Under the pieces are notes generated by a model. The model was not told the origin of the DNA, made no database searches, and was given only the letters and a program-made list of their open reading frames with translations. A DNA stretch of 64,000 nucleotides from Chamaea fasciata (Eukaryota > Chordata > Aves > Passeriformes > Sylviidae): the NCBI GenBank assembly GCA_029207755.1, contig JARCOQ010000026.1, positions 1,671,001-1,735,000 on the forward strand, read 5' to 3'. Position numbers and translations under genes: made by a program. Every line of letters begins with the position of its first letter. The first letter of the stretch is position 1. This document shows, one piece after another, positions 11,501 through 22,099 of the stretch.

Positions 11501-12950
11501 CCCCAGTGCCTTTCCACCTGATTCCCTTTTCCTCACGTGGCTCCCATATTTTCCCTCCTCAGAGCTCCTCCTTGCCCATTTTAACAGCTGGAATGCTGAG
11601 ATCCATGGAGCACTGATATCCTGATGTTGGTTTTTCTCTGCTCAAACTCATCACCACTGGAGTTTTCATATTTAAATCCCGGAGGATTGTTAGTCTCCAT
11701 CAGTTACTGCAAGGACAGCCAGGAATTAGCCAGGATGGGGTCTTGGGTCAGTTATTCCTGCTTTGGGCAGGAAACAGGAGAAAAATACCAAAACTGATGA
11801 AAAAAAAAATTTGAAAAAAGGACACTATCTCTAGAGCTGTCTAAAATAGGGGGCAGACACAGGGCAGAGTGTGGATCAGCAGTGCCAAACAAAGGCAGAC
11901 ACAGGGAAGAGCCGGTCCTGGGTCACGGATGTGCCTCTGGCTCAGAGGATTTGAAGCCAGACTGGGAATTCGGAGCTCTCCAGTGCCACCCTCCCCCTGC
12001 CAGGGAGAACCGTGGCTGCAGCCCCGGCCGTGACTCAGCCGGAGCCGGGGAATCCATCTGGGCTGGAGAAAGGATCCATCTGGGGCTGGGGGAAGGGACA
12101 ACCCTGGGGCACTGCTTGGGAAGGCTGGTTTGGGGGGAGCTGAGGGGCAGGGGGTGGCTGAGGAGCAGCAGAAATCCCAGGAAAAGCTCAAAGCCTGCTC
12201 AAAGGCTACTGAGAGACCTTGGCTGTCCTGTGGAATCCAGGGAAGGGTTTCTTCCAGTGCACTTTGTTCAGATCCCTGCTCTGGACACTCTGGGATGGCT
12301 CAGAGCCCCCCACAAAACAGCACGCAGCTGTGATCCCTCATATCCAAGGGCACAGCAATCCCAGGAGCCAGAGATCCATGAGATTCCTCTCCAGGAGGGC
12401 TCCTGTGCCCACCATGGGATCCAAGCCCCAGGAGCAGCAAGGATCCCTCTTGGGGCAGGAGTCTGGAATGTCCCTCCTGGATTTCCCTCCTGGAATGTCC
12501 CTCCTGGAATGTCCCTGCCCCCAGAGGTCAGGCAGGGCTCAGCCTTTGTCATCCCAGCAGGGGGATTTGCTGGAATCAGGAATCTCACAGCAAAGATCCA
12601 GCATTAACTCCAGCACCACCAGTATTAAAAACGTGGATTAAGGCACGGAGCTGGCCACTCTCCACTCCCAGGGAATCACCTGCTCCAGTGCTGTTCCAAA
12701 ACTGAGGGAATTTGGAGGGAAGGGAAGAAAAAAGCTCTCCTTGGGTGGGACAAACCCCCTGGGCTGTGCCAGGGACTCCATGGATCCTGCTGCCACATGG
12801 GATTTCAAGGCCCCCAGTGAGGAAATCTGCCTCCCACACACTGAAAAGCCAGGAGAGATCCCGAATCCATCCACTTCCACTCGGAATCCATGTGGAAACG
12901 AGGTGTTTTCCCCCAAAAAAAGAAGACAAGACAGAGCCAAGGAGCCATTC
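8600..12950. other. Intergenic DNA between NDUFS5 and MACF1
   Basis: This flank lies upstream of MACF1 and downstream of NDUFS5. A second, smaller CpG-rich patch sits at about 9160-9370. A+T-rich, low-repeat patches occur at 10,540-10,720 and 11,100-11,170. I recognise no gene, tRNA or intact transposon here. Confidence 0.5.
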
Positions 12951-13066
12951 CAAAGGGAAATTTACTGCCCGAGCGATGCCCAGCCTGAGGCTGTTCCCCC
13001 CAAGCCACAGCAGGGCCCCTGCCCTGGGCTCTGTGGGTTTTCTTCCAAGAGGAATTCCACCGGGGA

Positions 13067-14036
13067 TCACGGCCTGGGCTCCTCCTTGCCCGTGTGGTAG
13101 TCGGGGGGTGTGTACTTCCCCTCCTTGATCATCTTGTCCCGCTGCTCCAAGATGATCCGGAGCCGCTGAGCCTGGCAGGGACACAGGGAGAGGCTCAGGG
13201 ATCCCTCGGGGGGGCGCCAGGGCAGCCCCACAGATGTGGAACCCACACTATCCCCGCCCTCACTCGAGTTTGAGGCTCTGCTCAAAGATTTTGGGCATTT
13301 CAGGATGTTCTGTACTGATGATGCTTTGAGTTTCCAACCCCATTTTCTGACCAGGATTTTGGATCCTGGATGTGGATGCTGCTGGAGAAGCGCTGGGGGC
13401 AGGGAGAAAGGTCTGCCCCGAGCTGCCCCAAAACACGGAATGGTTTGGATGGGAGGGAACTGAAATCCCATCCAGTCCCACCCCCATGGGCAGGAACACC
13501 TCCCACTAATGAGGACACCTCCCTCCAACCTGGCCTGGAACGGCTCCAGGAACGGGGCAGCCACGGCTCCTCCGGGCCCCCGCAGCCACCACAGCCCTGG
13601 GGAAGGGGCTGCTGCGGGGCCAGACCCCCCCCTCACACTGGGAACGACCAGGCAGCGCTCCCACCCTGGCCTGGAGCCCCCAAACCTTCCCCAAGGACCC
13701 TCGGCACCCTCTCCCCAGCCTGACCCAGCACGTCGAGTCCCCCCAGCCCGGACCTGGTGTCCCCCCCCTTGTCAGGACCCTGCAGACCCCCACGGCCCCT
13801 GTGTCCCCCCGCTCACCCACCATCTTGGCGCGGTTCATGCACTCCATGAAATCCTCGTACTCGAGCCGACACTCGCGGCGGGCGCGGGTCTGGCCCAGGC
13901 CGTGCCCGCACTCCACCCACTCGCGTTCGAAGGCGTGGCAGACCCCGGCCTGGCCGTAGGGCTGCGGCATGCTCTGCCGCACCAGCCAGCTGTCCACATC
14001 GATGCCCAGCTGCTTCTGCAGGCCCCAGAACGGCAT
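13067..14036 (-). CDS. NDUFS5: NADH dehydrogenase (ubiquinone) iron-sulfur protein 5, complex I 15 kDa subunit
   Basis: Two coding exons on the minus strand, 14036-13821 (72 codons) and 13171-13067 (34 codons plus TGA), join in phase 0 to give 106 aa, the length of the human protein. The N-terminus is MPFWGLQKQLG. The twin CX9C motifs that define this CHCH-fold intermembrane-space subunit are visible as C33-C43 (CHAFEREWVEC) and C56-x9-C66 within RECRLEYEDFMEC. The C-terminus, REGKYTPP-like then GKEEPRP, matches the family. Two donor choices exist at the exon 1 end; the one after the Met codon (GTGGGT) keeps frame with exon 2. The subunit is an accessory part of the complex I membrane arm, imported and oxidised by MIA40. 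A possible AGTAAA polyadenylation signal sits at 12961-12966. The intron carries a CR1 fragment. The gene lies upstream of MACF1 on the same strand, as in mammals. Confidence 0.95.
13434..13600 (-). mobile_element. CR1 LINE 3' fragment in the NDUFS5 intron
   Basis: The string around 13440-13560 reads like the 3' part of avian CR1 in reverse: GGAATGGTTTGG near the left end, then CATCCAGTCCCACCCCCATGG and CTCCAACCTGGCC. It is truncated and diverged. Confidence 0.7.
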
Positions 14037-14285
14037 GGCTGCGCTCCTGTCGCGACACGGCCGCTGTCGCGCCGCCGACACCGCCGCCCCCCCCTCACGG
14101 GCCCGCCGCCGTCCTTCACGGGCCTTTCGCGACGCTCCCGCCGTCAAGCGCAACCGACGTCGCGGCACCGCGTCGCTCTTTACGGCTGGGCAGAGCCAGG
14201 GAGAAGAACGGCACGAACGGCCCCATCCCTTGTAGCCCCCTGGCGGATTGGAGGACTCGCCGTGCGCCGCGCCACAGCGCCGCCT
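14037..14285 (-). promoter_or_regulatory. NDUFS5: NDUFS5 CpG-rich promoter and 5' leader
   Basis: The 250 bases upstream of the NDUFS5 start codon are CpG-dense (many CGCGCCG, TCGCG and GACGTCG strings on the minus strand) and lack a TATA box, typical of a housekeeping promoter. The exact transcription start cannot be fixed from sequence alone. Confidence 0.6.
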
Positions 14286-14297
14286 GGCGGCCACGGT

Positions 14298-14720
14298 GCT
14301 CAAGGCTCTCCCAGTGCTCCCAGTGCCCTCCCAGTGCCCTCCCAGTGCCCTCCCAGTGCCCTCCCAGTTCCCTTCCAGTGCCCTCCCAGTGTCCTCACTC
14401 TCTTCTCCTCCCAGTCCCTTGGTGTCCTCCCAGTGCCCAGTGTCTGCCCTCTGTCCTCCTCCCAGTCCCCCCGTGTCCACCCAGTATAGTTCTCCCAGTG
14501 TCCTTCCAGCGCTCTCTCTGAGTCCCCAAAGGGTGAGAGTCGCCGAGATCAAGGGTGATCTGACCAATGCACCCCCTCCAGTGCTCCCAGTGCCTCCACA
14601 TCAGTGTCACCCAGTGTCCCATTACTCCTAGTGCATCCCATTCCCACTATTCAAAGTCCTCCCAGTGTCCTCCCGGTCCTCCCAGTGTCCCCCCAGTTCT
14701 CCCAGTTCCTGGCCTTCAGG
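14298..14720. repeat. CCCAGTGCCCT minisatellite upstream of NDUFS5
   Basis: Regular 11-base copies (CCCAGTGCCCT) from 14,305 to 14,400, then scattered CTCCCAGTG motifs to about 14,720. The core CCCAGTGCTCC is the reverse complement of the unit in the repeat at 63.2-63.5 kb. Confidence 0.85.
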
Positions 14721-15154
14721 GTCTCACAGGGGCTGTACCCAGGGCAGGAGCCTTCCTGAGGCCTGACCAGACCTCAGAAACCAGGGAGATGCCACAAGGC
14801 CCAGGTCTTCCCCCCAGTGTCACCCTCAAAACCTAAATCCACCTCCTATTTCCATACCCTCCCAAAATCCCAGGGGTCCCCCTGGATGCCTGAGCAGAGT
14901 CCGAGGTTTGGGTGAATGGCCCCGCCCGCCCTAATGAGCAAAGGCTCATTAAATGCTGATTGCAGAGGGATTCTCCAGCACCTCCAGCACAGGGTGGGGA
15001 GGAAGAGCCGGGGGCTTCCTCACCCGGCCCCTCAAGGCCACGCTGGGCTACCAATTATCACCTTCACTCCTAAGAACAGAGCCCAAACCTGCCAAACCCC
15101 TTCGGAAGGCACGCACACCGCACGAGCTGGAGGAGCAGGATTTATGGGACAGGG

Positions 15155-15160
15155 TTTAAT
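15155..15160 (-). terminator. AZIN2: Probable AZIN2 polyadenylation signal (ATTAAA)
   Basis: TTTAAT on the plus strand reads ATTAAA on the minus strand, about 300 bases downstream of the AZIN2 stop codon. It is the nearest common signal variant, so the 3' untranslated region would end around 15,135. Confidence 0.5.
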
Positions 15161-15224
15161 TCCAAGTCCATGAGAGCGGAGCAGGGCGATGCCAGAGGGA
15201 GGGTGGCACCTTCCCCCTCCCTGG

Positions 15225-15435
15225 CACTGCCATGGGATCCTTTCCCCCTCTGGTACCACCACAGGATCTCTCCCATGGGACTTTTCCCACTGTGGTACCG
15301 TTGTAGGATTTTCATCCCTCCAGTACCACTGTGGGACCTTTTCCCCTGGTGCTGCCATGGGATTTTTCCCCATCCCAATACCATTATGGGACATTTCCCC
15401 TGCCAGTACCAGTACAGGACCTTTCCCACCGTGGC
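15225..15435. repeat. Degenerate ~28-bp tandem repeat in the AZIN2 3' untranslated region
   Basis: Repeated blocks of the type CCCTCTGGTACCACCACAGG and TTTTCCC, with the TACC core recurring at about 15254, 15296, 15324, 15353, 15380 and 15407. Copies are diverged but the 27-29 base spacing is regular after the first. Confidence 0.7.
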
Positions 15436-15461
15436 TCCTTCTCCCACAGTGCCAGCACTGC

Positions 15462-18400
15462 TCAGATGATGCCAGCTGGAGCGAAGACAGGGGTGACGCA
15501 AAGTGTCTCTGCCATCTCCCAGCCGCAGGACAGGGGGGTGCAGAGGCTCTCACGGTCGTCTTCTGCCTGGGGTGGCTTTCCCTGGAAGAGCTGCACGGCT
15601 TTCCTGCAAGTGGAGACACCCCAGGGGGAGCCAGGAGAAGGAGCAGCCCCTTGGGGATGGGATGGGCCCAGGGAAGGGGACACTCCAGGGCTCTCCTGTC
15701 CCCCAGAACGACAGCCAGAGCTGAGCTGGCTCTCTTTTCTCCAGTGAAAAACCGGCTCAAGTTTGAAAATATTCAAAAATTAAGGGTTTTTTTGCCTCTG
15801 AGGCCATGATTTTACCCTGAATTTCCAGGTTCTGGGATTTAGATTTCCCCCTCTCCCTTGGGCCAAGAGCTCAGGTGGAAGAGAAACCAGCACCTCCCGC
15901 AGGACCCCAGCCCTGCCCTCTCACCCTGCCCATCTCTTACCAGGCCATGCGGGACATGGCGTAGGTGACCTGTGGCTGGGGACCCCCCGTGAGCAGGGAT
16001 GATGTTGGGATGCTTGGGATGGTGTAGGCTCCCATGTTCCCAAAAACCAGCCAGTCCCCCACGTGCAGCTGGGGCAGCTCCAGCCCGTCGGCGATGCGAT
16101 CCTCGGAGTGTCCCGGCGGGCCCCGGAGGCTGCTGCTGTGCCAGGGCTGCTCTGGGCAGGGTCTCTGAGGGAAAAACACGGAGCAGACACAGGGATGAGG
16201 ATGTCCCAGTGTCTTTGAGGTAAGAACACGGAGCAGACACAGGGATGAGGATGTCCCAGTGTCTTTGAGGGAAAAACACGGAGCAAACACAGGGATGAGG
16301 ATGTCCCAGCATCACAGTGACCCCCAAAGTTCAAGCCCACAATCCCACGGACTGGGTACAGCTTCCCCCTGTGTCATGGGGTTGGCTGAGGTGATGCCAC
16401 CCAGTGTGAGGGACATCCTGGGCTGTCCCCAAGCCAGGTGAGGCACTCACCTTGTGCAGCCGAGGCCTGGGGCAGGGGCTGTCGAACAGGAGGCAGCTGA
16501 AGGTGCCGTAGATGCCATCGCTCAGGTGATACACCAGGCTCTTCTTGCTGCCACACTCTTCCTCTGGAGGGGAACAGGGAGAGGGCTCAGGGGGGCTTGG
16601 GGACACAGGGGACACATCCTGCTGTCACACCTACCGTCAGAGCCAGGCTGCTCCACGGGGGTCTCCTCCAAGGCAGTGATGCTGACAGCCAAGGTGAAGG
16701 CAGAGGTGACGTAGTAACGCCCAGGCCTGGCAACAATGTCCACCCCGCTGCCCTCGGGGAAGTACAAATCCAGGGCAGAGTTTATCCCTGCAGCGATCTG
16801 TGAGGGAAGAAAAAGAGCTCTCCTCTTGGTTAGCTGGGAACTCTGCGGGGAGCCAGACTTGGGGAGAGCTTCTAAGCTCACTCTCTGGCTGCTGAGGGCA
16901 GGTGTGGGGAGGTTTGTACCTCTTCCAGCGGGGCTCTGGCATCCTCGGTGCCGGGGAATCCCCCCCCGATGTCCAGGAGGTGCATGTGGTGTCCCAGCTC
17001 CGTGCCCATGTCAAACACCAGCTGTGCTGTGGCCACGGCCTGTGCCAAGGCCTGGGGCTCCAGCCCACGGCTCCCCAGGTGGAAGCTGAGGGCACGGACC
17101 CCATCTCAGCAGGGTTTGATCGTCCCCAAAGCAGAGGGGATGGCACTGGGATTGTCACTCACTGGGGGCAGCCCACTTCCCACTCCCAAGCAGAGCAGCT
17201 GGGCCACTGCGTTGTTCCAGCAGGGCAGAGCTCCCCAGATCCCGATCCAGAGGGGCTGAGCACCCCTATGGAAGGAGGCCCACGGCTGTACCTGATGCCA
17301 ACAACCTCCACCGCCTGTTCCTTGGCTGTCTCCAGCAGGTGCCGGCAGGATTTCAGCGTGGTCCCAAAAGTCATGCTCGGGTGGGCAGAAGGGATGGAGT
17401 CAGCAGTGATCCCCAACAACATCCTGCAAAGCAAAGCCACGCTGTATTGAGGGATCTTGGAATAACAGGATCATGAAGGGAAAAGCTTTTAAGGGCTGGA
17501 AAAAGATCACTGAGTCCAAATATTAACCTCAACGATTAAGTCCTGCACTAAACCACGTCCCTGAGCACCACATCTACAAGGTTTCTGAAAGTTTACAGAG
17601 ATGATGATTCCACCCCTTGCCTGGGCAGCCTGTTCCACTGCCTGATCACCCCTTCACTGATCAATCTTTTCCCCATATCCAATCTGAACTTCCCTTGGCA
17701 CAGCTTGAGGCCGTTTCCTCATCCTATCACTTGGGATAGGAGACTGACACCCACCTTATACAATCTCTTGCCCCCACAGCCCTCTGCCCATCCCCTCCTG
17801 CAGAACCCCCTCCAGTGGCACTCCAGACACCCACCTGGCACGGGGGTGGCTCCTGGCCACCTTGCTCAGCTCCACCTCGTTGTCGAAGGCCATCAGCCTC
17901 ACGCCGTGGGCGGCCGCGTACCTGATGTGGGCGACCTGCTTGCAGGGGCTGCTGTAGAAGATCCTGTCAGCTGGGACCCCAATGCCCTGAACCCGGGTGA
18001 TCTCTGCCTGCAGGGAGAAGGGGGCACGTGCAGCAGGTCCCCCCAGGAGCTGGGTGTGGACCAGCCACCAGCTCTGGGTCTTGGCCAGCTTGCAGAGCTG
18101 AGGAGGGCAAAGAGCCAGAGTTGCAGCCTGGGCTTTTCCAGGGAAAAGCTACCAGAGCTCAAAGGGATCACAGTGGACTTTGTCCTGGCATGGAGAGGTT
18201 TAAAAACACCATGAGAATGGGAGAGGAAAGAAGTGGGGTTAGCAGGCCTGGGGCTGATGCCTGCTCCGAGCTGTGACGACTCTTGCACTTTCTCCTCCTG
18301 GAAACACGTCCTATTTAATTACATAAAACCGAGTGATTTAATTTTGCCTCTTCTCTGGAAGTCTGGCTGTTGCAAAATGACAAGCAGGAGGAGGCAAAAA

Positions 18401-19024
18401 GCTTTAGGCTCAGTCCTAAGGACACCAAGATTTGGACAGCCGTGGCAGTGGCACCCCAGGGACGTGCTGTGCCACCAACCAGGACAGCAGCTCCGGGGAC
18501 AGGAATGTCAGCCAAAGGGAACAACACAGAGAGGACAAGGATTTCTGGAGTGTGACAGCAGAGGGAGACTCCTGCCCCTGTAAATGTCACCTAGAGCAGC
18601 AGACTCAGGAAAGGAGGGTGAGCTCTGTCACTCCCCCACAAACATTTCTCCTGGAGCTGTCCTCCCACAGCCCTACCTTGTTGGCACAGGCAAATCCTGC
18701 CCCCAGCTCTGCCAGCAGGCGGATCACCCCTTCGCTGCCGTTGCATTTAACTGGGAAATAGGGCTTCACTCGGGGCAAGGCCTTCAGGAAACGCAGGTGT
18801 TTCTTCACAATGTCCCCAAGGTCTGCCACGAAGAAAGCCTGCTGGTCGCCCTAGGGGACAGCTGCAGTGAGCAGCAGTTCTGGGAGTGCCTTTTCCAAAG
18901 GCAGCAGCAGAGCAGCAGCCCTCACCTCTTGGCACAGCTCGCCCAGGAGGTTCTCCAGGAGGTCTCTGGTGGTGAAGCCCTCCTCCACCATCAGGAAATT
19001 GGATTCGTTCAAGTACCCGTTCAT
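15462..19024 (-). CDS. AZIN2: Antizyme inhibitor 2 (ornithine decarboxylase paralogue)
   Basis: Nine coding exons on the minus strand: 19024-18926, 18850-18677, 18007-17835, 17423-17292, 17085-16920, 16797-16635, 16563-16451, 16164-15941 and 15603-15462. All have GT-AG borders and compatible phases, giving 461 aa against 460 in human. The start [17 protein letters not shown] and the ends [15 protein letters not shown] and PVFAPAGII match AZIN2 rather than ODC1, which has a longer PEST-type tail. The fold is the alanine-racemase barrel of ODC: the PLP lysine is present (K68 in PYFPVKCN) and the glycine loop is intact (DIGGGFPG). However, the ODC PLP-contact Glu is Arg (ARPGR, R272), GSGC is GSRG (197-200), and the catalytic Cys-Asp pair of ODC is Gly-His (358-359). 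It should therefore bind antizyme and spare ODC and polyamine transport rather than decarboxylate ornithine. It is divergent from AK2, as in mammals. Confidence 0.93.
16167..16316. repeat. Three tandem 50-bp copies at an AZIN2 splice acceptor
   Basis: Near-identical 50-base units begin at 16167, 16217 and 16267, each with GAGG, then AACACGGAGCA and GGGATGAGGATGTCCCAG. The first unit overlaps the acceptor of the exon ending at 16164. On the minus strand the polypyrimidine/CAG segment is therefore copied, but in the two distal copies CAGAG has become CAAAG. Confidence 0.9.
17490..17805 (-). mobile_element. CR1 LINE fragment in an AZIN2 intron
   Basis: The text from GGCTGGAAAAAGATCACTGAG through CCTGGGCAGCCTGTTCCACTG and TGAACTTCCCTTGGCACAGC to the right end is the reverse complement of the CR1 3' region. 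It sits between the coding exons ending at 17423 and 17835 and does not disturb their splice sites. Confidence 0.85.
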
Positions 19025-19064
19025 GGCGTGGTGTTCTGGGTGTGGTGATGCTCCGTTAAAGCCT

Positions 19065-20482
19065 CCTGGAGTAGGGGATAGATTCTAAGGATGAGACACA
19101 CCGTAAAAAGGAAAGGAATATTAGAGGAAGGGTCCATGGGCATGGACCACCCAGCCCACAGCCCAGAGTGTCCCTGGGTAGGGCTCCGTGCTGCTCTGCT
19201 CCAAACCAGCAGCTCAGCAGAGCCCTGCTGTGGTGTTAAAAAAACACACTTTGGGTTACAGCATCTTCCCCGGGGGAGGAGACACACTTCTCTGCAGTTC
19301 AGAGCTCTGTTTTGGCACACAGCAGCCTTGTCTCCATCAGCAGGCACCAGCACAGTCAACAACAAAGCCAACTGCACCACAAAGAGCAGAGATGCTTTTC
19401 TAGGCCAGGACAGGCCCCTTCAGGCCCTGGAATGCAGCTGGATCTGCTGAGTGTTCAGTGGGGTGAACATCCCATATGGATTCCAAATAACTGAAGTCTC
19501 CTGGACCCACTTTCCCAGTGGAAAGCCCCCAGGACAAGGAGGGCACAGCACAGGCCCCTTGCTGACACCATCCAACCTCAGGACAGGCTGGATCCATGCT
19601 GTGGATGCAGTTCCATGGCTCTCCCATGACACAGGGAGAGCCCAGAGGACAAGGGAGAGCCAAAGGGACAATTAGGCAGCACAGAGTTTTCTGGCTCATC
19701 CTAGCAGAGCTTCAGCTTTGAGCTTTAACAATCTCCTGCCCTGGATCCAGCCTGGCCCATAACCCAGGGAGCTGACGAGCTAGCAGGGAACATTTCCACT
19801 CCAATAATCCAGGTGTAGCTCCAGGGCTCTTCCAGGAGCATGGTCTCTCTGATTTGAAGTGAGCAGGAGGCAGAGGTTTCATTTCTCAGAGCTGCACATC
19901 ACCTCCTCCCCACAGAGACCTCCTGACAGCATTCCAGGGGGCACTGGGAGAAAGACCACGCTGACCCCGGAGCAGCAGAATGTTGTAATGCATTGAGCAA
20001 GCACCACCAGCCAATTCCAGAGATGAGGAATGGATTAAAAAACATGTTTTGAAGCTCTTAGAGCTTCATAATCAGGAAAGGAGAGCAACTCCTCCAGCTT
20101 TACCCTTCACTCCCCATCACCAAACAGCACCAGCCCACCTTGGTGGGGTACAGAAGGGATGAAATGGGTCATTCCTGTCAGAACTCGTGCCCCAGGCTTG
20201 GACATGCCCTGCTTACCACGGTCCAGTTGTCCCTCCCAGGTGTCCTGGAGTGCTGTCAGGGGGGCTCCCTGAGGAACAGCGAGCTCCTGCAGCAGCCCGA
20301 GGTGTAGCTGTGCCTGGGGGTCCAGGGTCCCTGGGGAGAAGCAGTGCAGGGGCTTAGAGAGGGAGAGGGGCACTGACAGCATGATGCCCTTCACCCCCAT
20401 CTCCAAATTAAGCAAGCACAGCTTCCTTCTCACTGTGCCAGGCAAAACAGTTCCCCCACAGCCCCCCTAAAGCCCCCTTACC
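19065..20482 (-). other. AZIN2: Probable AZIN2 5' untranslated exons and intron
   Basis: An acceptor (CCCTACTCCAG on the minus strand) opens the start-codon exon at 19065. Upstream, a segment 20330-20217 is bounded by TTCTCCCCAG and a CGTG-GTAAGC donor, and a further donor (TCTGAG-GTAAGG) ends a segment at 20482. These look like two non-coding exons. Their order and use are inferred from splice motifs only, and the rest of the interval shows nothing recognisable. Confidence 0.45.
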
Positions 20483-20489
20483 TCAGAAA

Positions 20490-21585
20490 GCATTTAAACA
20501 GATTCTGCCATGGGTCTCCCAAGAGAACGAACCGACCCCAGGGCCGGCTGTTTGTGCTGTCCTAGCTCCCTGCTTGCCCCGAGCTCCTGTAGAGGATGGG
20601 GGGGCTCTGCACCCCTTCTCTTCCAGCCCTGCCTCCCTGCTCTGCCTCCCAACCGTAGCCATGACAACCAAATCCAGCCACCCCATTGGCTGAGCCGCCT
20701 CCGAGCATCCTTCATCCCTTTTGGAGAACGCTCCTCCTCCTCACCCACCTTCTCCCAAGGCTGGGGCTGCCCCCTTCAGTCACCCCGGGCTCTCACCGAG
20801 TCCCCGCAGCTCATCCCCAGCCTGGCAGCCCGGCCCCGCTTCCCACGGCTGCGCATCCTGAGCGCAGAGACCCTCAGGGGGAAGAGAGCCCGAAATACCT
20901 CGGAAACGCTGCTGCCAGGGAAACCAGGCTTCCCGCAGATTAAAGGCTGAGCGGTGTTTGGCCGGGACTTCGCAGAGGGGGGGGTAGTTGGGAGGATGTC
21001 AGGGACTGATCCTGCCCTTGCTGAGCTGCTGCTGGTTTTGGTGGGTGCCCCAGGGGCAGACCCAGCTCTGCCATCAATGCAGATGCTCTGTCTGATCCGT
21101 GAGACCTGGCTCTTGGAAATGGTGCCACTGCTCCATCCCACAAACAGGAGGGGCCCGGCAGGGATATTTTAACTCTTCCTGTTCAATGTGCAGGTCCCTC
21201 TCTGGTGTGTTGCTGAGGACCAATGTTCTGTCTATGGAGAGACAGCTGTCCCCACTGAGGGGGGTGTGAGAAGGATCAATTATCCTGAGTATTTCTGTAC
21301 TCAACACTGTGGTCTTGGCTTTGCCACAGACTCTCCTGGCAACCAGGGCCAAGGAGGCTCTTGTCTGCTGGGAGATCCTGGCCAGTTTTGCCTGTGCCCT
21401 GGCCCGTCACCAGTGCTGGACTGTGCTGTGTGGGATGTGGGCACCATGCGGAGAGGCTGGGAGAACAGAGAGATGCTGAGCCCTGCAGTGCCAGTCCCTC
21501 CTGGATGTGCTGGGTAGTGTTGTGATGCACAGCCCACACAGAGCAGGGCACTGAGCCCATCCCACACTACGCCAGGGCAAGCACA
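20490..21585. other. AZIN2 upstream flank
   Basis: Moderately GC-rich DNA between the putative AZIN2 first exon and the CR1 copy. It contains no gene that I recognise. The open frames (for example 20510-20950 and 21188-21517) have no known domain. Confidence 0.4.
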
Positions 21586-21587
21586 GC

Positions 21588-22085
21588 TCAGAATCACAGA
21601 ATCAATTAGGTTGGAAAAGATCTCTGAGATCACATAGTCCAGCTGTGACCACCGTGTTAACTGGACCACAGCACCAAGTGCCACGTCCAGTCTTTCCTTA
21701 AACACTTCCAGGGGTGGTGACTCCACCGCCTTCCTGGGCAGCCCGTTCCAATGTCTAATCTTCCTGTGAAGAAATTCTTCCTAACGTCCAACCTAAACCT
21801 CCCCTTGCATAGCTTAAGACTGTGTCCTCTTGCCCTGTCTAGCTCCCTGGGAGACAAGCTCTACCCTCACTTGGCTCCAGATTCCTTTCAGGTGGATGCA
21901 GAAAGTGATAAGGTCACCCCTGAACCTCCTTTTCTCCTGGCTCAGCCGCCCCAACTCCCTCAGCCGCTCCTCATCAGACTTGTACTCCTGCCCGTTGTCC
22001 TTCTCTGGACATATCCCAGCAGCACAACGTCCTTCTTGAGCTGAGTGACCCAGAACTGGATGCAGCACTCGGCTCGACCCCGGGG
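21588..22085 (-). mobile_element. CR1 LINE 3' end, about 500 bp, minus orientation
   Basis: This is the longest and clearest CR1 copy. At its left edge AGAATCACAGAATCAATTAGG followed by TTGGAAAAGAT is the reversed 3' terminus. It continues through CTCCACCGCCTTCCTGGGCA, GAAGAAATTCTTCCTAACGT, CTCAGCCGCCCCAACTCCCT and GTGACCCAGAACTGGATGCA. It is 5'-truncated, as usual for CR1, and stops about 225 bases before the AK2 start codon. The frames through it are broken, so it is not active. Confidence 0.92.
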
Positions 22086-22099
22086 CTTGGGGACAGCTC

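Noticed and set aside
13506..14567. Minus-strand frame of 353 codons across NDUFS5
   Set aside because: Only the part 13821-14036 is real coding sequence. The rest is promoter, intron and repeat read through in the same frame.
15839..16327. Minus-strand frame of 162 codons with repeated [14 protein letters not shown] peptides
   Set aside because: Its repeats are translations of the 50-base tandem copies in an AZIN2 intron, read into the exon in the wrong frame.
15462..19024. Identification as ornithine decarboxylase (ODC1) or arginine decarboxylase
   Set aside because: The catalytic Cys-Asp, the GSGC loop and the PLP-contact Glu are altered. The C-terminus ends PVFAPAGII without a PEST tail, and the neighbour AK2 fits AZIN2.
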